A stretch of DNA of 20,257 nucleotides from the IMG/VR virus record IMGVR_UViG_3300030090_004500, positions 1 through 20,257 of that record. The stretch is one strand, 5' to 3'. The DNA comes from a virus. Position 1 is the stretch's first letter. Every line of letters starts with the position of its first letter. A program made the position numbers and the translations under genes. Below are positions 1-6,871 of this stretch, piece by piece. The notes under the pieces were generated by a model, which had not been told where the DNA came from, made no database searches, and was given only the letters and a program-made list of their open reading frames with translations.

Positions 1-170
1 CGTGGAGGACAACCATAGGTGTCCCATGCATCCTTGACTACCTTACGCATTTCAATCACCCACTCACGAAACTCGTCGGGTGTCATCTCAAGTAAGTCTT
101 CAAAGTTACAATTCACATGTGAGTTTATCACATGCTCGTTACGCTCGTAGTAAGGTTTTGTTTTTATCAT
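1..170 (-). CDS. Unknown phage protein, N-terminal part only (runs off the window)
   Basis: An open frame begins with ATG at 168-170 and stays open to the window edge, giving about 56 codons; the 3' end lies outside. The start overlaps the gp46 stop codon (TGA at 167-169) as ATGA, so translation is probably coupled to gp46, and it belongs to the same operon. The visible protein starts MIKTKPYYERNEHV, contains the helical segment EFREWVIEMRKVVKDAW, and reaches a GCPPR motif at the edge. I do not recognise a domain and give no function. Its place directly after gp46 suggests a gene of the replication and recombination block, but that is inference only. That it is a real gene is supported by the stop-start overlap and by continuous coding with no other gene in this stretch. 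Confidence 0.7.
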   Translation of the reverse strand, partial: MIKTKPYYERNEHVINSHVNCNFEDLLEMTPDEFREWVIEMRKVVKDAWDTYGCPP

Positions 171-1879
171 TTTATCCTACTGAAGTTATTCTTCTTTTCA
201 AAGACGATATGGTTCTGGAACTTGTCCGTCATCGTATCAGACTTATGACTTATTACAAATATATTAGCACGACTTCCGAAGGATGTCAAGAGTTTTAAGA
301 ACTCTTCGGTGCCAACTGCATCGAGACTTGAATCAAATACCTCATCAAGAATCAACAGGTTACAGTTTACACTGTTCTTCAATCGTGCAATCTCACGCCA
401 TGCAAGAAGCAAAGATAGGTCGATACGCAATCGTTCACCTTCACTGAAACTGTGGTAGGTAAACTCGTCACGATGTCGGCTTTTGATTGTCTCGTTGAAG
501 TTTTCGTCAAGATTAAACTGACAAAAGAAGTCCATATCTGTCAAGTACTTGTTAATCAACTTGTTCATGATTGGCAAGTAGTGCTTGATAATCTTTGCTT
601 TGATTCCACTGTCCTTCAGAAGAGTAGAAGCAATGCTAAGATAATGCCTATCTTCAATGAGTTCCTTTCTTCTTTCGACATGATTCTTTCCTTCTCCAAG
701 CAACTGATTTAATTCTTTCTTTGTTTCCTCTACCTCAGTTCCTTCATTCAACACCGACTCGATGTTCTTTTGCATCTTATCAATATACTGGGAAGATGCA
801 CTAATTTCACTTTGCTTAGAAGAAATTTGCTTCTCAATATTTTGTATAGAATCAAGAATGGCATTAATGTCTCCCATTCTCTTTTCTGTGTATTCAATAC
901 TTTCTACTAGAGCATTTAACTCTTTCTCAACAGATTCTTGTTCTTTTGCCTTTTCTTCAAACACACAATCTTTATGGTGCTGTTGAATGTCTTGCTTACA
1001 CGATGGACATGTATCGTTCTCTTGATAAAACTTAATGTTCTTCTGAATTGCTTTTATTTTGCTATTCAATTCTCTCTCATTAGATTCAAGTTTAATCAAA
1101 GACTTTGGAATAACATCCTTATCGTTTATCTGAGACATGAGATTATCAATGCTTTTTTGTTGATTCTCGATATCTTCCTGAATTTCTTTTATTTGCTTAC
1201 GAGACTCTTCAATTTCTGATTGATACTTCTCTACAGAGTCACTTGATTTTTTCTCAAGAGTGTTAATGAGTTTTTGCTTTTCATCTACCTTACTCTTTGC
1301 AATCTCAATCTTCGTGTCAATGTCTTTTACATATTCCTTTGTCATTTGTAGTCTTGAACGAACCAGAGTATTCATAACGGAGAATACATCAATATCAAGA
1401 AGGTTCTCAACAACCAATCTTCTGTCTGCGGCACTTAACTGCATAAACGGAACATAGTTCGATGAACCAAGAATCACAACCTGACAGAATGATTTGTATG
1501 TCATCTTCAGAATCTGTTCTTCGAGAATCTTTTGGTAGTCTCTTGACTTTGCATCTTGGTCAAGCATCTCATCATTTTTATAAATTTCAAACTTCTTTGG
1601 TTTCAGACTTCGGAATACACGGTAACTATCATTCCCCACTAAAAATGTAATCTCAACCTCACAGTTCTTTTCGTTGATTGAGTTTGTTAGTTGGGGAATG
1701 TTAATACCACGAAACGATTTTCCAAACAAAGCAAATGTCAACGCATCAAGCATCGTTGACTTACCCGCACCATTCTCACCAGAGATGAGTGTGTTATGGT
1801 GTCTTGTCAAGTCAACGGTTGTCTTATTATTGCCAGTTGAGAGAAAGTTTCTCCAACTTAATGTTTGGAATATTATCAA
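167..1879 (-). CDS. 46: Recombination endonuclease subunit gp46 (Rad50/SbcC-like ATPase)
   Basis: This is the SMC-type ATPase that pairs with gp47 to resect DNA ends for T4-type recombination-dependent replication. Visible parts in order: N-terminal FLSTGN and Walker A GENGAGKS (residues 34-41); a long coiled coil rich in K, E and Q from about 170 to 430; a zinc-hook CPSC near residue 293 in its middle; the ABC signature FSEGERLR (478-485); Walker B LLILDE with the acidic pair at 512-513; and the H-loop VISHK near 545. Its 570 residues are close to T4 gp46. The start codon is TTG, not ATG. It overlaps the previous stop as TTGA, has AGGAGG 7 bases upstream, and an in-frame stop five codons further up excludes an ATG start. 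Identity is secure. Confidence 0.97.
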   Translation of the reverse strand: MIIFQTLSWRNFLSTGNNKTTVDLTRHHNTLISGENGAGKSTMLDALTFALFGKSFRGINIPQLTNSINEKNCEVEITFLVGNDSYRVFRSLKPKKFEIYKNDEMLDQDAKSRDYQKILEEQILKMTYKSFCQVVILGSSNYVPFMQLSAADRRLVVENLLDIDVFSVMNTLVRSRLQMTKEYVKDIDTKIEIAKSKVDEKQKLINTLEKKSSDSVEKYQSEIEESRKQIKEIQEDIENQQKSIDNLMSQINDKDVIPKSLIKLESNERELNSKIKAIQKNIKFYQENDTCPSCKQDIQQHHKDCVFEEKAKEQESVEKELNALVESIEYTEKRMGDINAILDSIQNIEKQISSKQSEISASSQYIDKMQKNIESVLNEGTEVEETKKELNQLLGEGKNHVERRKELIEDRHYLSIASTLLKDSGIKAKIIKHYLPIMNKLINKYLTDMDFFCQFNLDENFNETIKSRHRDEFTYHSFSEGERLRIDLSLLLAWREIARLKNSVNCNLLILDEVFDSSLDAVGTEEFLKLLTSFGSRANIFVISHKSDTMTDKFQNHIVFEKKNNFSRIK

Positions 1880-2427
1880 ACTAATGCCTCCTCATACCAT
1901 GTAGGCGTATCTGAGTATTTCCATTCTGCAAATCCTGTCTTCTCTCCAAGATAATATGCACGGTATGCTTTTACCGCATCCTCATTCTTGTATTCATCAG
2001 GCATTGCTTGTGCAAATGGTGTGATGTCATCTGCAATGGGAATGTTCACTGGTTTGCGATAACGAATAAGTGATAACATATCATCTGTCTTGTGAATTTT
2101 CTTGTATCGTTTACCATATTCTCTGCATAATTCTAGTGCATGTTCTGCTAACCAATAATAGTTTTTATCGTTTTCCATAACCCACTGAGTGCATGGATGT
2201 CCAACAAAAGATGCTTTGTATAACAAATCTTCCATCAATTGATATGGAGACTTCCATCGTTTGATTCTACGACCGTTCTTTGCATAGTCTGTCCATTCTG
2301 TTCCATCCAGAACACGATGTGCGGTTGATAACATCTGAGCAGACTCTACAATCATTTTTACCACATGCTTGTCGCATTGCATTTGTGCGGCGACTCGTGG
2401 ATTTTCATCCAAAACAAAAATATTCAC
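1876..2427 (-). CDS. Conserved phage protein of unknown function between genes 47 and 46
   Basis: This 183-residue protein has no function I can name. From memory, similar proteins occur in many tailed phages with the same conserved blocks: an N-terminal stretch with CDKHVVKM (18-25), E28 and STAHR (34-38); a central block with HPCTQW (77-82), NYYWLAEH (89-96) and YKKIHK; and a C-terminal block with AMPDEYK (141-147), AYRAYY (155-159) and a final TPTWY. The recurring Cys, His, Asp and Glu residues look like a metal or catalytic site, which is inference. There is no signal peptide or membrane segment. The start is GTG at 2425-2427, overlapping the gp47 stop as GTGA; the stop overlaps the gp46 start. 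Being locked between the two subunits of the Mre11/Rad50-like nuclease, it is probably made with them and may act on DNA ends or repair. Confidence 0.85.
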   Translation of the reverse strand: MNIFVLDENPRVAAQMQCDKHVVKMIVESAQMLSTAHRVLDGTEWTDYAKNGRRIKRWKSPYQLMEDLLYKASFVGHPCTQWVMENDKNYYWLAEHALELCREYGKRYKKIHKTDDMLSLIRYRKPVNIPIADDITPFAQAMPDEYKNEDAVKAYRAYYLGEKTGFAEWKYSDTPTWYEEALV

Positions 2428-3470
2428 AGTGACAAACTCTCCATATAAAGGTCTTTGATGAGTTTTTTCATACGAGGTTTATCCTCAACCTCTTCTATAG
2501 AATCAATCTCATTATTTATAAGTGTAACAGTATCTTGTGCTAAGTCAACTATTTCTTCCTTAGTCCACTCAGAATCAATAATATCTTCCACGACCGTAAT
2601 CTTTGCCACACCCGAATCATAGAGTTTATCCATAAACCTATCGAAACTATATGGATGCTTCTTCGACTCTACAAATATCTTTACATAAGCATCTTTAAGA
2701 TACGAGGCATCAACTTTATCTACATCAAGTGGTCCATCATTGTCGTTATACCGAAGTGTATGAAACATCTTGTATGGGTTTTCAATAAACTCTATTTCTC
2801 TTGTCTCTGTATCAAGAACATGAAAGCCCTTTGTCTCATTTAAGTCTGCAAATGTAATTTGATATTGTGTCCCCATATAATACACATTACCACTCTCTTG
2901 TCTGCAATGAAAATGACCAGATAAAACTTTTTCATACCTGTCAAAGTCTTCTGGATTCATACCACCATCAAACTTCACACCTCTCATAACATCATAACCC
3001 CTAAGTTCTAGATGTCCAATTAAGATTGGAGCAGAGGCAGTTTTGATAAAGTCAACCGAATCTTTTTGGTTTTCTTTATTCACCCAAGGAAGAAGTGCAA
3101 TATCTAAACCATCAAAGTTTACAACTTCTGGTTTTTCATATAATGTTAAATCATTATCAAACAATTCACGAATTGAATTCACCATATTTGTATTTCTATA
3201 GTAAACATCATGATTACCAAGAATACAATGCAATTCAATATTATTTTCGTGAAGTATATTTACAAATTTAGTTCGTACTTGATTTAGAATACTAAAGTTG
3301 ACAAACTTTCGTCTGTCCATCAAATCACCTGCATGAATAATTGTTTTGATGTCATTCTCTTTGAGATATGGAAAGAACACCTCATCAAAAAACTTCATGA
3401 AGTAATCGAAGAATAGTTGAGAGTCGCCTCTCGCACCAAAGTGAGTATCATTAATCAGTGCTATCTTCAT
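2424..3470 (-). CDS. 47: Recombination endonuclease subunit gp47 (Mre11/SbcD-like nuclease)
   Basis: This is the metallophosphoesterase subunit of the gp46/gp47 complex, which trims double-strand ends to start recombination. All expected metal-binding motifs are present in order: DTH (8-10), GDLMDRR (48-54), GNHD (85-88), GHLE (152-155) and GHFH (185-188). The C-terminal part from about 230 onward would contact gp46 and the DNA. Its 348 residues fit the T4 family (about 340). The ATG start lies 20 bases inside the end of gene 55, with GAGG placed six bases before it. The stop overlaps the next start as GTGA. Nothing is missing or broken. Confidence 0.97.
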   Translation of the reverse strand: MKIALINDTHFGARGDSQLFFDYFMKFFDEVFFPYLKENDIKTIIHAGDLMDRRKFVNFSILNQVRTKFVNILHENNIELHCILGNHDVYYRNTNMVNSIRELFDNDLTLYEKPEVVNFDGLDIALLPWVNKENQKDSVDFIKTASAPILIGHLELRGYDVMRGVKFDGGMNPEDFDRYEKVLSGHFHCRQESGNVYYMGTQYQITFADLNETKGFHVLDTETREIEFIENPYKMFHTLRYNDNDGPLDVDKVDASYLKDAYVKIFVESKKHPYSFDRFMDKLYDSGVAKITVVEDIIDSEWTKEEIVDLAQDTVTLINNEIDSIEEVEDKPRMKKLIKDLYMESLSL

Positions 3471-4041
3471 TAGTGTCCTCTAATACAGAATCTAAATTTG
3501 ATTTTTTAGTTTTCTTTTTCTTTTTCTTTGGTGTGAATTTTTCTATGTCCGTATCTGTCAACTGAAAATGTTTTGACAGCATTTCTTTACCTTTCATCTG
3601 GTCAGAAGAGTCGTCTTCAAAGTAATTTTTCCTATACCAATTCTTAATTGTAGAATCGTCCAGTTGTTCCATTGCTTTGTACTTAACATATGCCTGTTTC
3701 TTTTCCTTTTCAATTCTTCTAAGAAAAGCATAGTATATTATCTGAGTAAAATAAGAAAAAGGATTCTTTGATTTTTCTGGATTGAAGTTATGTGCATACA
3801 TTAAGCAATTTTCAATACCATCTCCTATCATTTCATCTCTGTAAGGATAATTGATAAAATTAGGTCTATACGACAAATGCTCTGCAATTTCTAGGAAACA
3901 TTGACCAATATAATCTGTAACTGGAGGTCGTGGTTCACCCGAATCTTCAGCATCATCAACAATCTTTTTCCACTCTATCATAGCGGCATAGAATTCTTTA
4001 TTATCAATATAATGGTTTGATTTTGGTTTTTCTTCACTCAT
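3451..4041 (-). CDS. 55: Late-transcription sigma factor gp55
   Basis: This small sigma-family protein gives host RNA polymerase specificity for T4-type late promoters (TATAAATA). Recognition rests on the central region from about 42 to 125, with INYPYRDEMIGDGIENCL (63-80) and FNPEKSKNPFSYFTQIIYYAF (86-106), the reduced sigma region 2 typical of the family, and on its position before gene 47. Its 196 residues compare with 185 in T4. The C-terminus is unusual: a lysine run (172-180) followed by a short acidic-hydrophobic segment LDSVLED (183-189). In T4, gp55 uses a C-terminal motif to bind the sliding clamp gp45, and this segment is a candidate for it (inference). The gene starts with ATG and a weak AAGG site after a 139-bp gap holding a probable promoter. 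The end overlaps gene 47 by 20 bases. Confidence 0.93.
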   Translation of the reverse strand: MSEEKPKSNHYIDNKEFYAAMIEWKKIVDDAEDSGEPRPPVTDYIGQCFLEIAEHLSYRPNFINYPYRDEMIGDGIENCLMYAHNFNPEKSKNPFSYFTQIIYYAFLRRIEKEKKQAYVKYKAMEQLDDSTIKNWYRKNYFEDDSSDQMKGKEMLSKHFQLTDTDIEKFTPKKKKKKTKKSNLDSVLEDTNEDSTD

Positions 4042-4067
4042 AACATATTAAATCCTTGTTTTAACCC

Positions 4068-4073
4068 ATTATA
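4068..4073 (-). promoter_or_regulatory. Probable -10 element for gene 55
   Basis: On the minus strand this reads TATAAT and sits about 27 bases before the gene 55 ATG, which would give a leader of about 20 bases. The matching -35 at 17 bp is weak (TGTGCA), and no clear MotA box is visible, so the promoter type (early or middle) is uncertain. Its place in the only long gap of this block supports it. Confidence 0.4.
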
Positions 4074-4115
4074 TAACAAAAAGTAAAAAATGCACACAAA
4101 AAATTAAAAAATGTA

Positions 4116-4144
4116 TTGACAATTTTCAAAATGTCCATTACAAT
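4116..4144 (+). promoter_or_regulatory. Possible sigma70 promoter on the opposite (plus) strand
   Basis: The plus strand reads TTGACA, a 17-bp spacer, then TACAAT: 11 of 12 consensus positions at the best spacing. Transcription would start near 4151 and run antisense to the Sm-like gene and uvsW. I see no gene on the plus strand, so the product would be an antisense or small RNA. It could also be chance in AT-rich DNA. Confidence 0.35.
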
Positions 4145-4146
4145 CA

Positions 4147-4177
4147 TCTGTGCCAACAGACATAAGGAACACTTATG
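4147..4177 (-). other. Two adjacent small hairpins after the Sm-like gene
   Basis: Directly after the stop codon of the Sm-like gene, two perfect inverted repeats lie side by side. Plus-strand arms are CATAAG / CTTATG (4161-4166, 4172-4177; 5-base loop) and TCTGT / ACAGA (4147-4151, 4156-4160; 4-base loop). No T-run follows on the minus strand, so this is not a classical terminator. It could be an RNA processing or stability element, or a protein site. Confidence 0.45.
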
Positions 4178-4180
4178 ATC

Positions 4181-4885
4181 TTACTCTAAGTAATCATTAA
4201 GGTCTGGACTCCAATCAGTCCAAATATTCCCAAAGTCGTCTTCTTTTTGTCTTTTTTCATCATCGCCAGTATACTTTGGTTTATTTTTTTTAAAACTTCC
4301 ATTGATATTGTCAATTAAATTGAGAATGTCTTCCTCTTCAATTATACCTGATTCTACCAATGTCATTAAAGCCTCTGGTGGAAGCATTAAACTCATAGTA
4401 ATAAAGTTTTTATGATGCTTATCTTCCATCTCATCAATATCATCAAGAAGGTCTGGATTTTCATCGATTGCATCTTTCATCATATCAATTAAATTTTCAA
4501 TATCTTCTGGCATCATATCTTCGCCAATTTTTTTGTTTTCCATATCCTTTTTCATTAATTCTGTAAGATTGGTGATTTTAGGTTCTTTGGTATCAACATC
4601 TTCTTTTTCTTTCTCAAGACCATATAATTCCATAACATCACTGTCTGGAACCAGATAAGTTGCAATATAATCTTTCGGAAGTCTAGTTTCGATTTCGTTT
4701 GTGTGTGCTAGCCAATTCTTAAGAACAGTTAATTCCCTTTGTCTACCAGAGTATGGATCCATAACAATTCGAGTCATAAAAACCATAGGTCTTTCGATTA
4801 TAATTTTACCTCTCTCTTCTCCCTTAAGTTTGGCAATAATTTGCTCTCCACTTTTTAATTTTAAAATTCTATAGGGTGTTTTCAT
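4181..4885 (-). CDS. Sm-like N-terminal domain protein with acidic C-terminal region
   Basis: The first 75 residues (RILKLKSGEQIIAKLKG and then IIIERPM) have the alternating strand pattern and G-E-x-I motif of the Sm/LSm fold. Sm-like proteins are known from marine T4-like phages. The rest is acidic and probably helical, rich in D, E, M and N, with MMPEDIENLIDMMKDAID and a later MSLMLPPEALMTLVESGII. The last residues are DLNDYLE, resembling a clamp-binding tail. The role is unknown: RNA binding is the usual Sm job, and the position between uvsW and gene 55 would also suit a late-transcription partner (inference). Of two possible ATGs, 4883-4885 is chosen because AGGAG lies nine bases upstream; the ATG at 4892-4894 directly abuts that site. 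The gene lies 15 bases after uvsW and is followed by two hairpins. Confidence 0.8.
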   Translation of the reverse strand: MKTPYRILKLKSGEQIIAKLKGEERGKIIIERPMVFMTRIVMDPYSGRQRELTVLKNWLAHTNEIETRLPKDYIATYLVPDSDVMELYGLEKEKEDVDTKEPKITNLTELMKKDMENKKIGEDMMPEDIENLIDMMKDAIDENPDLLDDIDEMEDKHHKNFITMSLMLPPEALMTLVESGIIEEEDILNLIDNINGSFKKNKPKYTGDDEKRQKEDDFGNIWTDWSPDLNDYLE

Positions 4886-4900
4886 TTTAAGCATCTCCTA

Positions 4901-6391
4901 TCATAATCGGATTTTAACCATCTTGAAAGAAAAGTTCTCTCTATTATATATCTTAATTCGTTCACCAAGATGTTTCATGGTGTGGTTTACATACTTCTTA
5001 AACTGTAAATTATCACTGATGTCATATAATTTTACTTTTTCTTTTGTTTCAGACTTTCTCAGACCTCTACCTATCGACTGTAAAACACGAATTACAGATT
5101 TGGATGGAGATGAGAAGATAATATTGTGAATGTTCTTAATATTGATACCAGTAGAACATGTTCCGTATGATGCTACCAATATGGCATTTTCTTCCTTATC
5201 AATAATCTTTCGTATGAATTCTCTCTGCTCGGTTTCTGTTCCTCCGTGAATAAAGAACACCTTCTTATCAGGACACTCCTGTCGAATCTGTTCAAAAAGA
5301 GGTTTACCATGAGACTCCACATAATTGAACAGAAGAAGAGTGTTTCCTTTTACCTTACAACAGAGACTTACTAGGAAGTCGTTTCTTTTCTTATTACCCA
5401 CAATCCATTTAATTTCATCTTGGTATGGGGCTCTTTTGATTTCTTCGATATCTTTGACTGGATATTGTAGATTGATACACTCAATGTCCAACTCAGAAAG
5501 AAGACTTTTATCTATAAGTTTCTTGGTTGATGTTACATTGAATACCCTACCAAACAAACCTTCAATTACAAGTTTGTGTGTAAATGTGCCGTCCAGAGTC
5601 CCTGTAGTCCCCACACGGTACGGACAATCCACTAATTTCGTCATAAGAGTGGTAAGAGACTTTGATTTGAAAAGATGACATTCATCTCCGAATATCGCAC
5701 CAAATTGCTCAAAGTATTTCTCTGGCATCTTGTATATACTTTGCCATGTAGAGATGATGACTCTCTTCTCTGTATTCTTATCCTGCCCTGCATATATCGT
5801 GTGACAGTTATCTTCTACATTCCAGTGGTCTTTTGACGAATAATCATCAAAGTCATTGTACATCTGAGATACCAATCCAGTGGTAGGAACAATAATCAAT
5901 ATCTTCTTATCATGTCCCAGAAGTTCTTGGTAATATCGAATTAATGTGTAAATAATCAAAGACTTACCACTACCAGTAGGAGACAACAAAAGGCATCTCT
6001 CGTGGTTGATAGCGTGAACAATTGCATCGATTTGATGCTGGTGGGGTTTGATTCTCGAAGAACCAACAGTAGGTTTTAGTTTCTCATTGATATACAAAGA
6101 AACATCTTTCTCTGTCATCTTTGATTTGGATGAGGGAATATTGTTTACTACGGTATAGTTTCTTTCTGCCGCAAACTTTAGAACATATTCTTTCAGTCCA
6201 CTGTATATCTTCTGAGTGTGTATGTTGTATAATCTTATTTGACCATCCCACATCTTATTTCTATATGCAGGAATGTATTTGTAGTTTGGAACGGTGAAAG
6301 TAAAGAAGTCACTCAGTTCTTTGCAAATTCCTCTGTCACAAATCACTTTAATATAAACAGAATCTACTGGATGTATTTCTATTTCACTCAT
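4901..6391 (-). CDS. uvsW: DNA/RNA helicase UvsW (superfamily 2)
   Basis: UvsW in T4 is a RecG-like helicase that unwinds R-loops at origins, regresses stalled forks and migrates branches. Helicase motifs are clear: Walker A PTGSGKS (138-144), motif Ia VPTTGLVSQM, DECH box (236-239), motif III GTTGT (261-265), motif V STGINIKNIHN, and motif VI QSIGRGLRK (438-446). The N-terminal 110 residues correspond to the substrate-binding domain of T4 UvsW. Length is 496 residues against about 503 in T4. The start is set at ATG 6389-6391, which overlaps the uvsY stop as ATGA. A frame 24 bases longer would need TTG and has less support. It is coupled to uvsY and followed at 15 bases by the Sm-like gene. 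Confidence 0.95.
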   Translation of the reverse strand: MSEIEIHPVDSVYIKVICDRGICKELSDFFTFTVPNYKYIPAYRNKMWDGQIRLYNIHTQKIYSGLKEYVLKFAAERNYTVVNNIPSSKSKMTEKDVSLYINEKLKPTVGSSRIKPHQHQIDAIVHAINHERCLLLSPTGSGKSLIIYTLIRYYQELLGHDKKILIIVPTTGLVSQMYNDFDDYSSKDHWNVEDNCHTIYAGQDKNTEKRVIISTWQSIYKMPEKYFEQFGAIFGDECHLFKSKSLTTLMTKLVDCPYRVGTTGTLDGTFTHKLVIEGLFGRVFNVTSTKKLIDKSLLSELDIECINLQYPVKDIEEIKRAPYQDEIKWIVGNKKRNDFLVSLCCKVKGNTLLLFNYVESHGKPLFEQIRQECPDKKVFFIHGGTETEQREFIRKIIDKEENAILVASYGTCSTGINIKNIHNIIFSSPSKSVIRVLQSIGRGLRKSETKEKVKLYDISDNLQFKKYVNHTMKHLGERIKIYNRENFSFKMVKIRL

Positions 6392-6822
6392 GTACCATTT
6401 GTAAACTTCAGCCAATCAATCGTTGAACGAATAGACCATTGTCTATTGTTAATAATTTTGATTACATTCTCTAGGTAGTTTACCTTTTCCTTTTGCAATA
6501 AAATTCTATTGGAGAGTTTGATTATATCTTCATCAGATTCTATAAATTTGTCTATGTCTGTCTTTAGAATTTGTAAATCAAACGGCTCCCATCCCATATC
6601 TTCAAGTTCTTCTTGACTAATTTTTCCTGTATAGTATAGCCATTTATTCCTCTTTAGAACATTGAAGTCATTTTGTAATTTGCCAAGAATGAGTTTTTCA
6701 TCACTATGAAGCACTAAGTATTTATTATGAAGTTGTGGAGTCTTCATAGATTCAATATCTAATTCTGTCTTGTCCATTACCACATCGGCAGAAACCATTT
6801 TTCTTATTTCTTCTAGATTCAT
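6388..6822 (-). CDS. uvsY: Recombination mediator UvsY
   Basis: UvsY helps load the UvsX recombinase on single-stranded DNA coated with gp32. The 144-residue protein (137 in T4) is small, lysine- and glutamate-rich and helical. It begins MNLEEIRKMVSADVVMDKTELD, which aligns well with the T4 N-terminus, and has the central KLQNDFNVLKRNKWLYYTGK that matches the basic, tyrosine-containing segment of T4 UvsY. Position before uvsW gives further support. The ATG has AAGGAG eight bases upstream and a strong sigma70-type promoter just before it. The end overlaps the uvsW start by 4 bases. Confidence 0.9.
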   Translation of the reverse strand: MNLEEIRKMVSADVVMDKTELDIESMKTPQLHNKYLVLHSDEKLILGKLQNDFNVLKRNKWLYYTGKISQEELEDMGWEPFDLQILKTDIDKFIESDEDIIKLSNRILLQKEKVNYLENVIKIINNRQWSIRSTIDWLKFTNGT

Positions 6823-6842
6823 AATATAACTCCTTATGGAGT

Positions 6843-6871
6843 ATTATACCTCATTTATCAATAAAAGTCAA
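6843..6871 (-). promoter_or_regulatory. Sigma70-type (early) promoter of the uvsY-uvsW operon
   Basis: The minus strand reads TTGACT at 6866-6871, a 17-bp spacer, and TATAAT at 6843-6848, almost the ideal host promoter. The start of transcription would be near 6836, giving a leader of about 14 bases that carries the AAGGAG site. The -35 overlaps the stop codon of the upstream tube-like gene. No MotA-type box is seen, so early expression by unmodified host polymerase is likely. In T4 the uvsY promoter is also part of a replication origin. Confidence 0.75.

Noticed and set aside
1876-2427. Pyrimidine-dimer glycosylase (T4 DenV) for the unknown protein
   Set aside because: A helical, histidine-containing layout and a similar TPTWY end tempted me, but the catalytic N-terminal Thr2 of DenV is absent (Asn2 here) and the alignment is not convincing.
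2513-2520. TATAAATA on the minus strand inside gene 47
   Set aside because: It is an exact late-promoter word, but it lies within coding sequence 86 bases before the next gene; one or two such 8-mers are expected by chance in AT-rich DNA of this length.
3506-3537. Lysine-coding A/G-rich stretch in gene 55 as a programmed frameshift site
   Set aside because: The A runs are broken by G and C at short intervals, there is no classical slippery heptamer followed by structure, and the zero frame ends normally.
4147-4177. Twin hairpins as a rho-independent terminator of the Sm-like gene
   Set aside because: The stems are short and not GC-rich, and no T-run follows on the minus strand.
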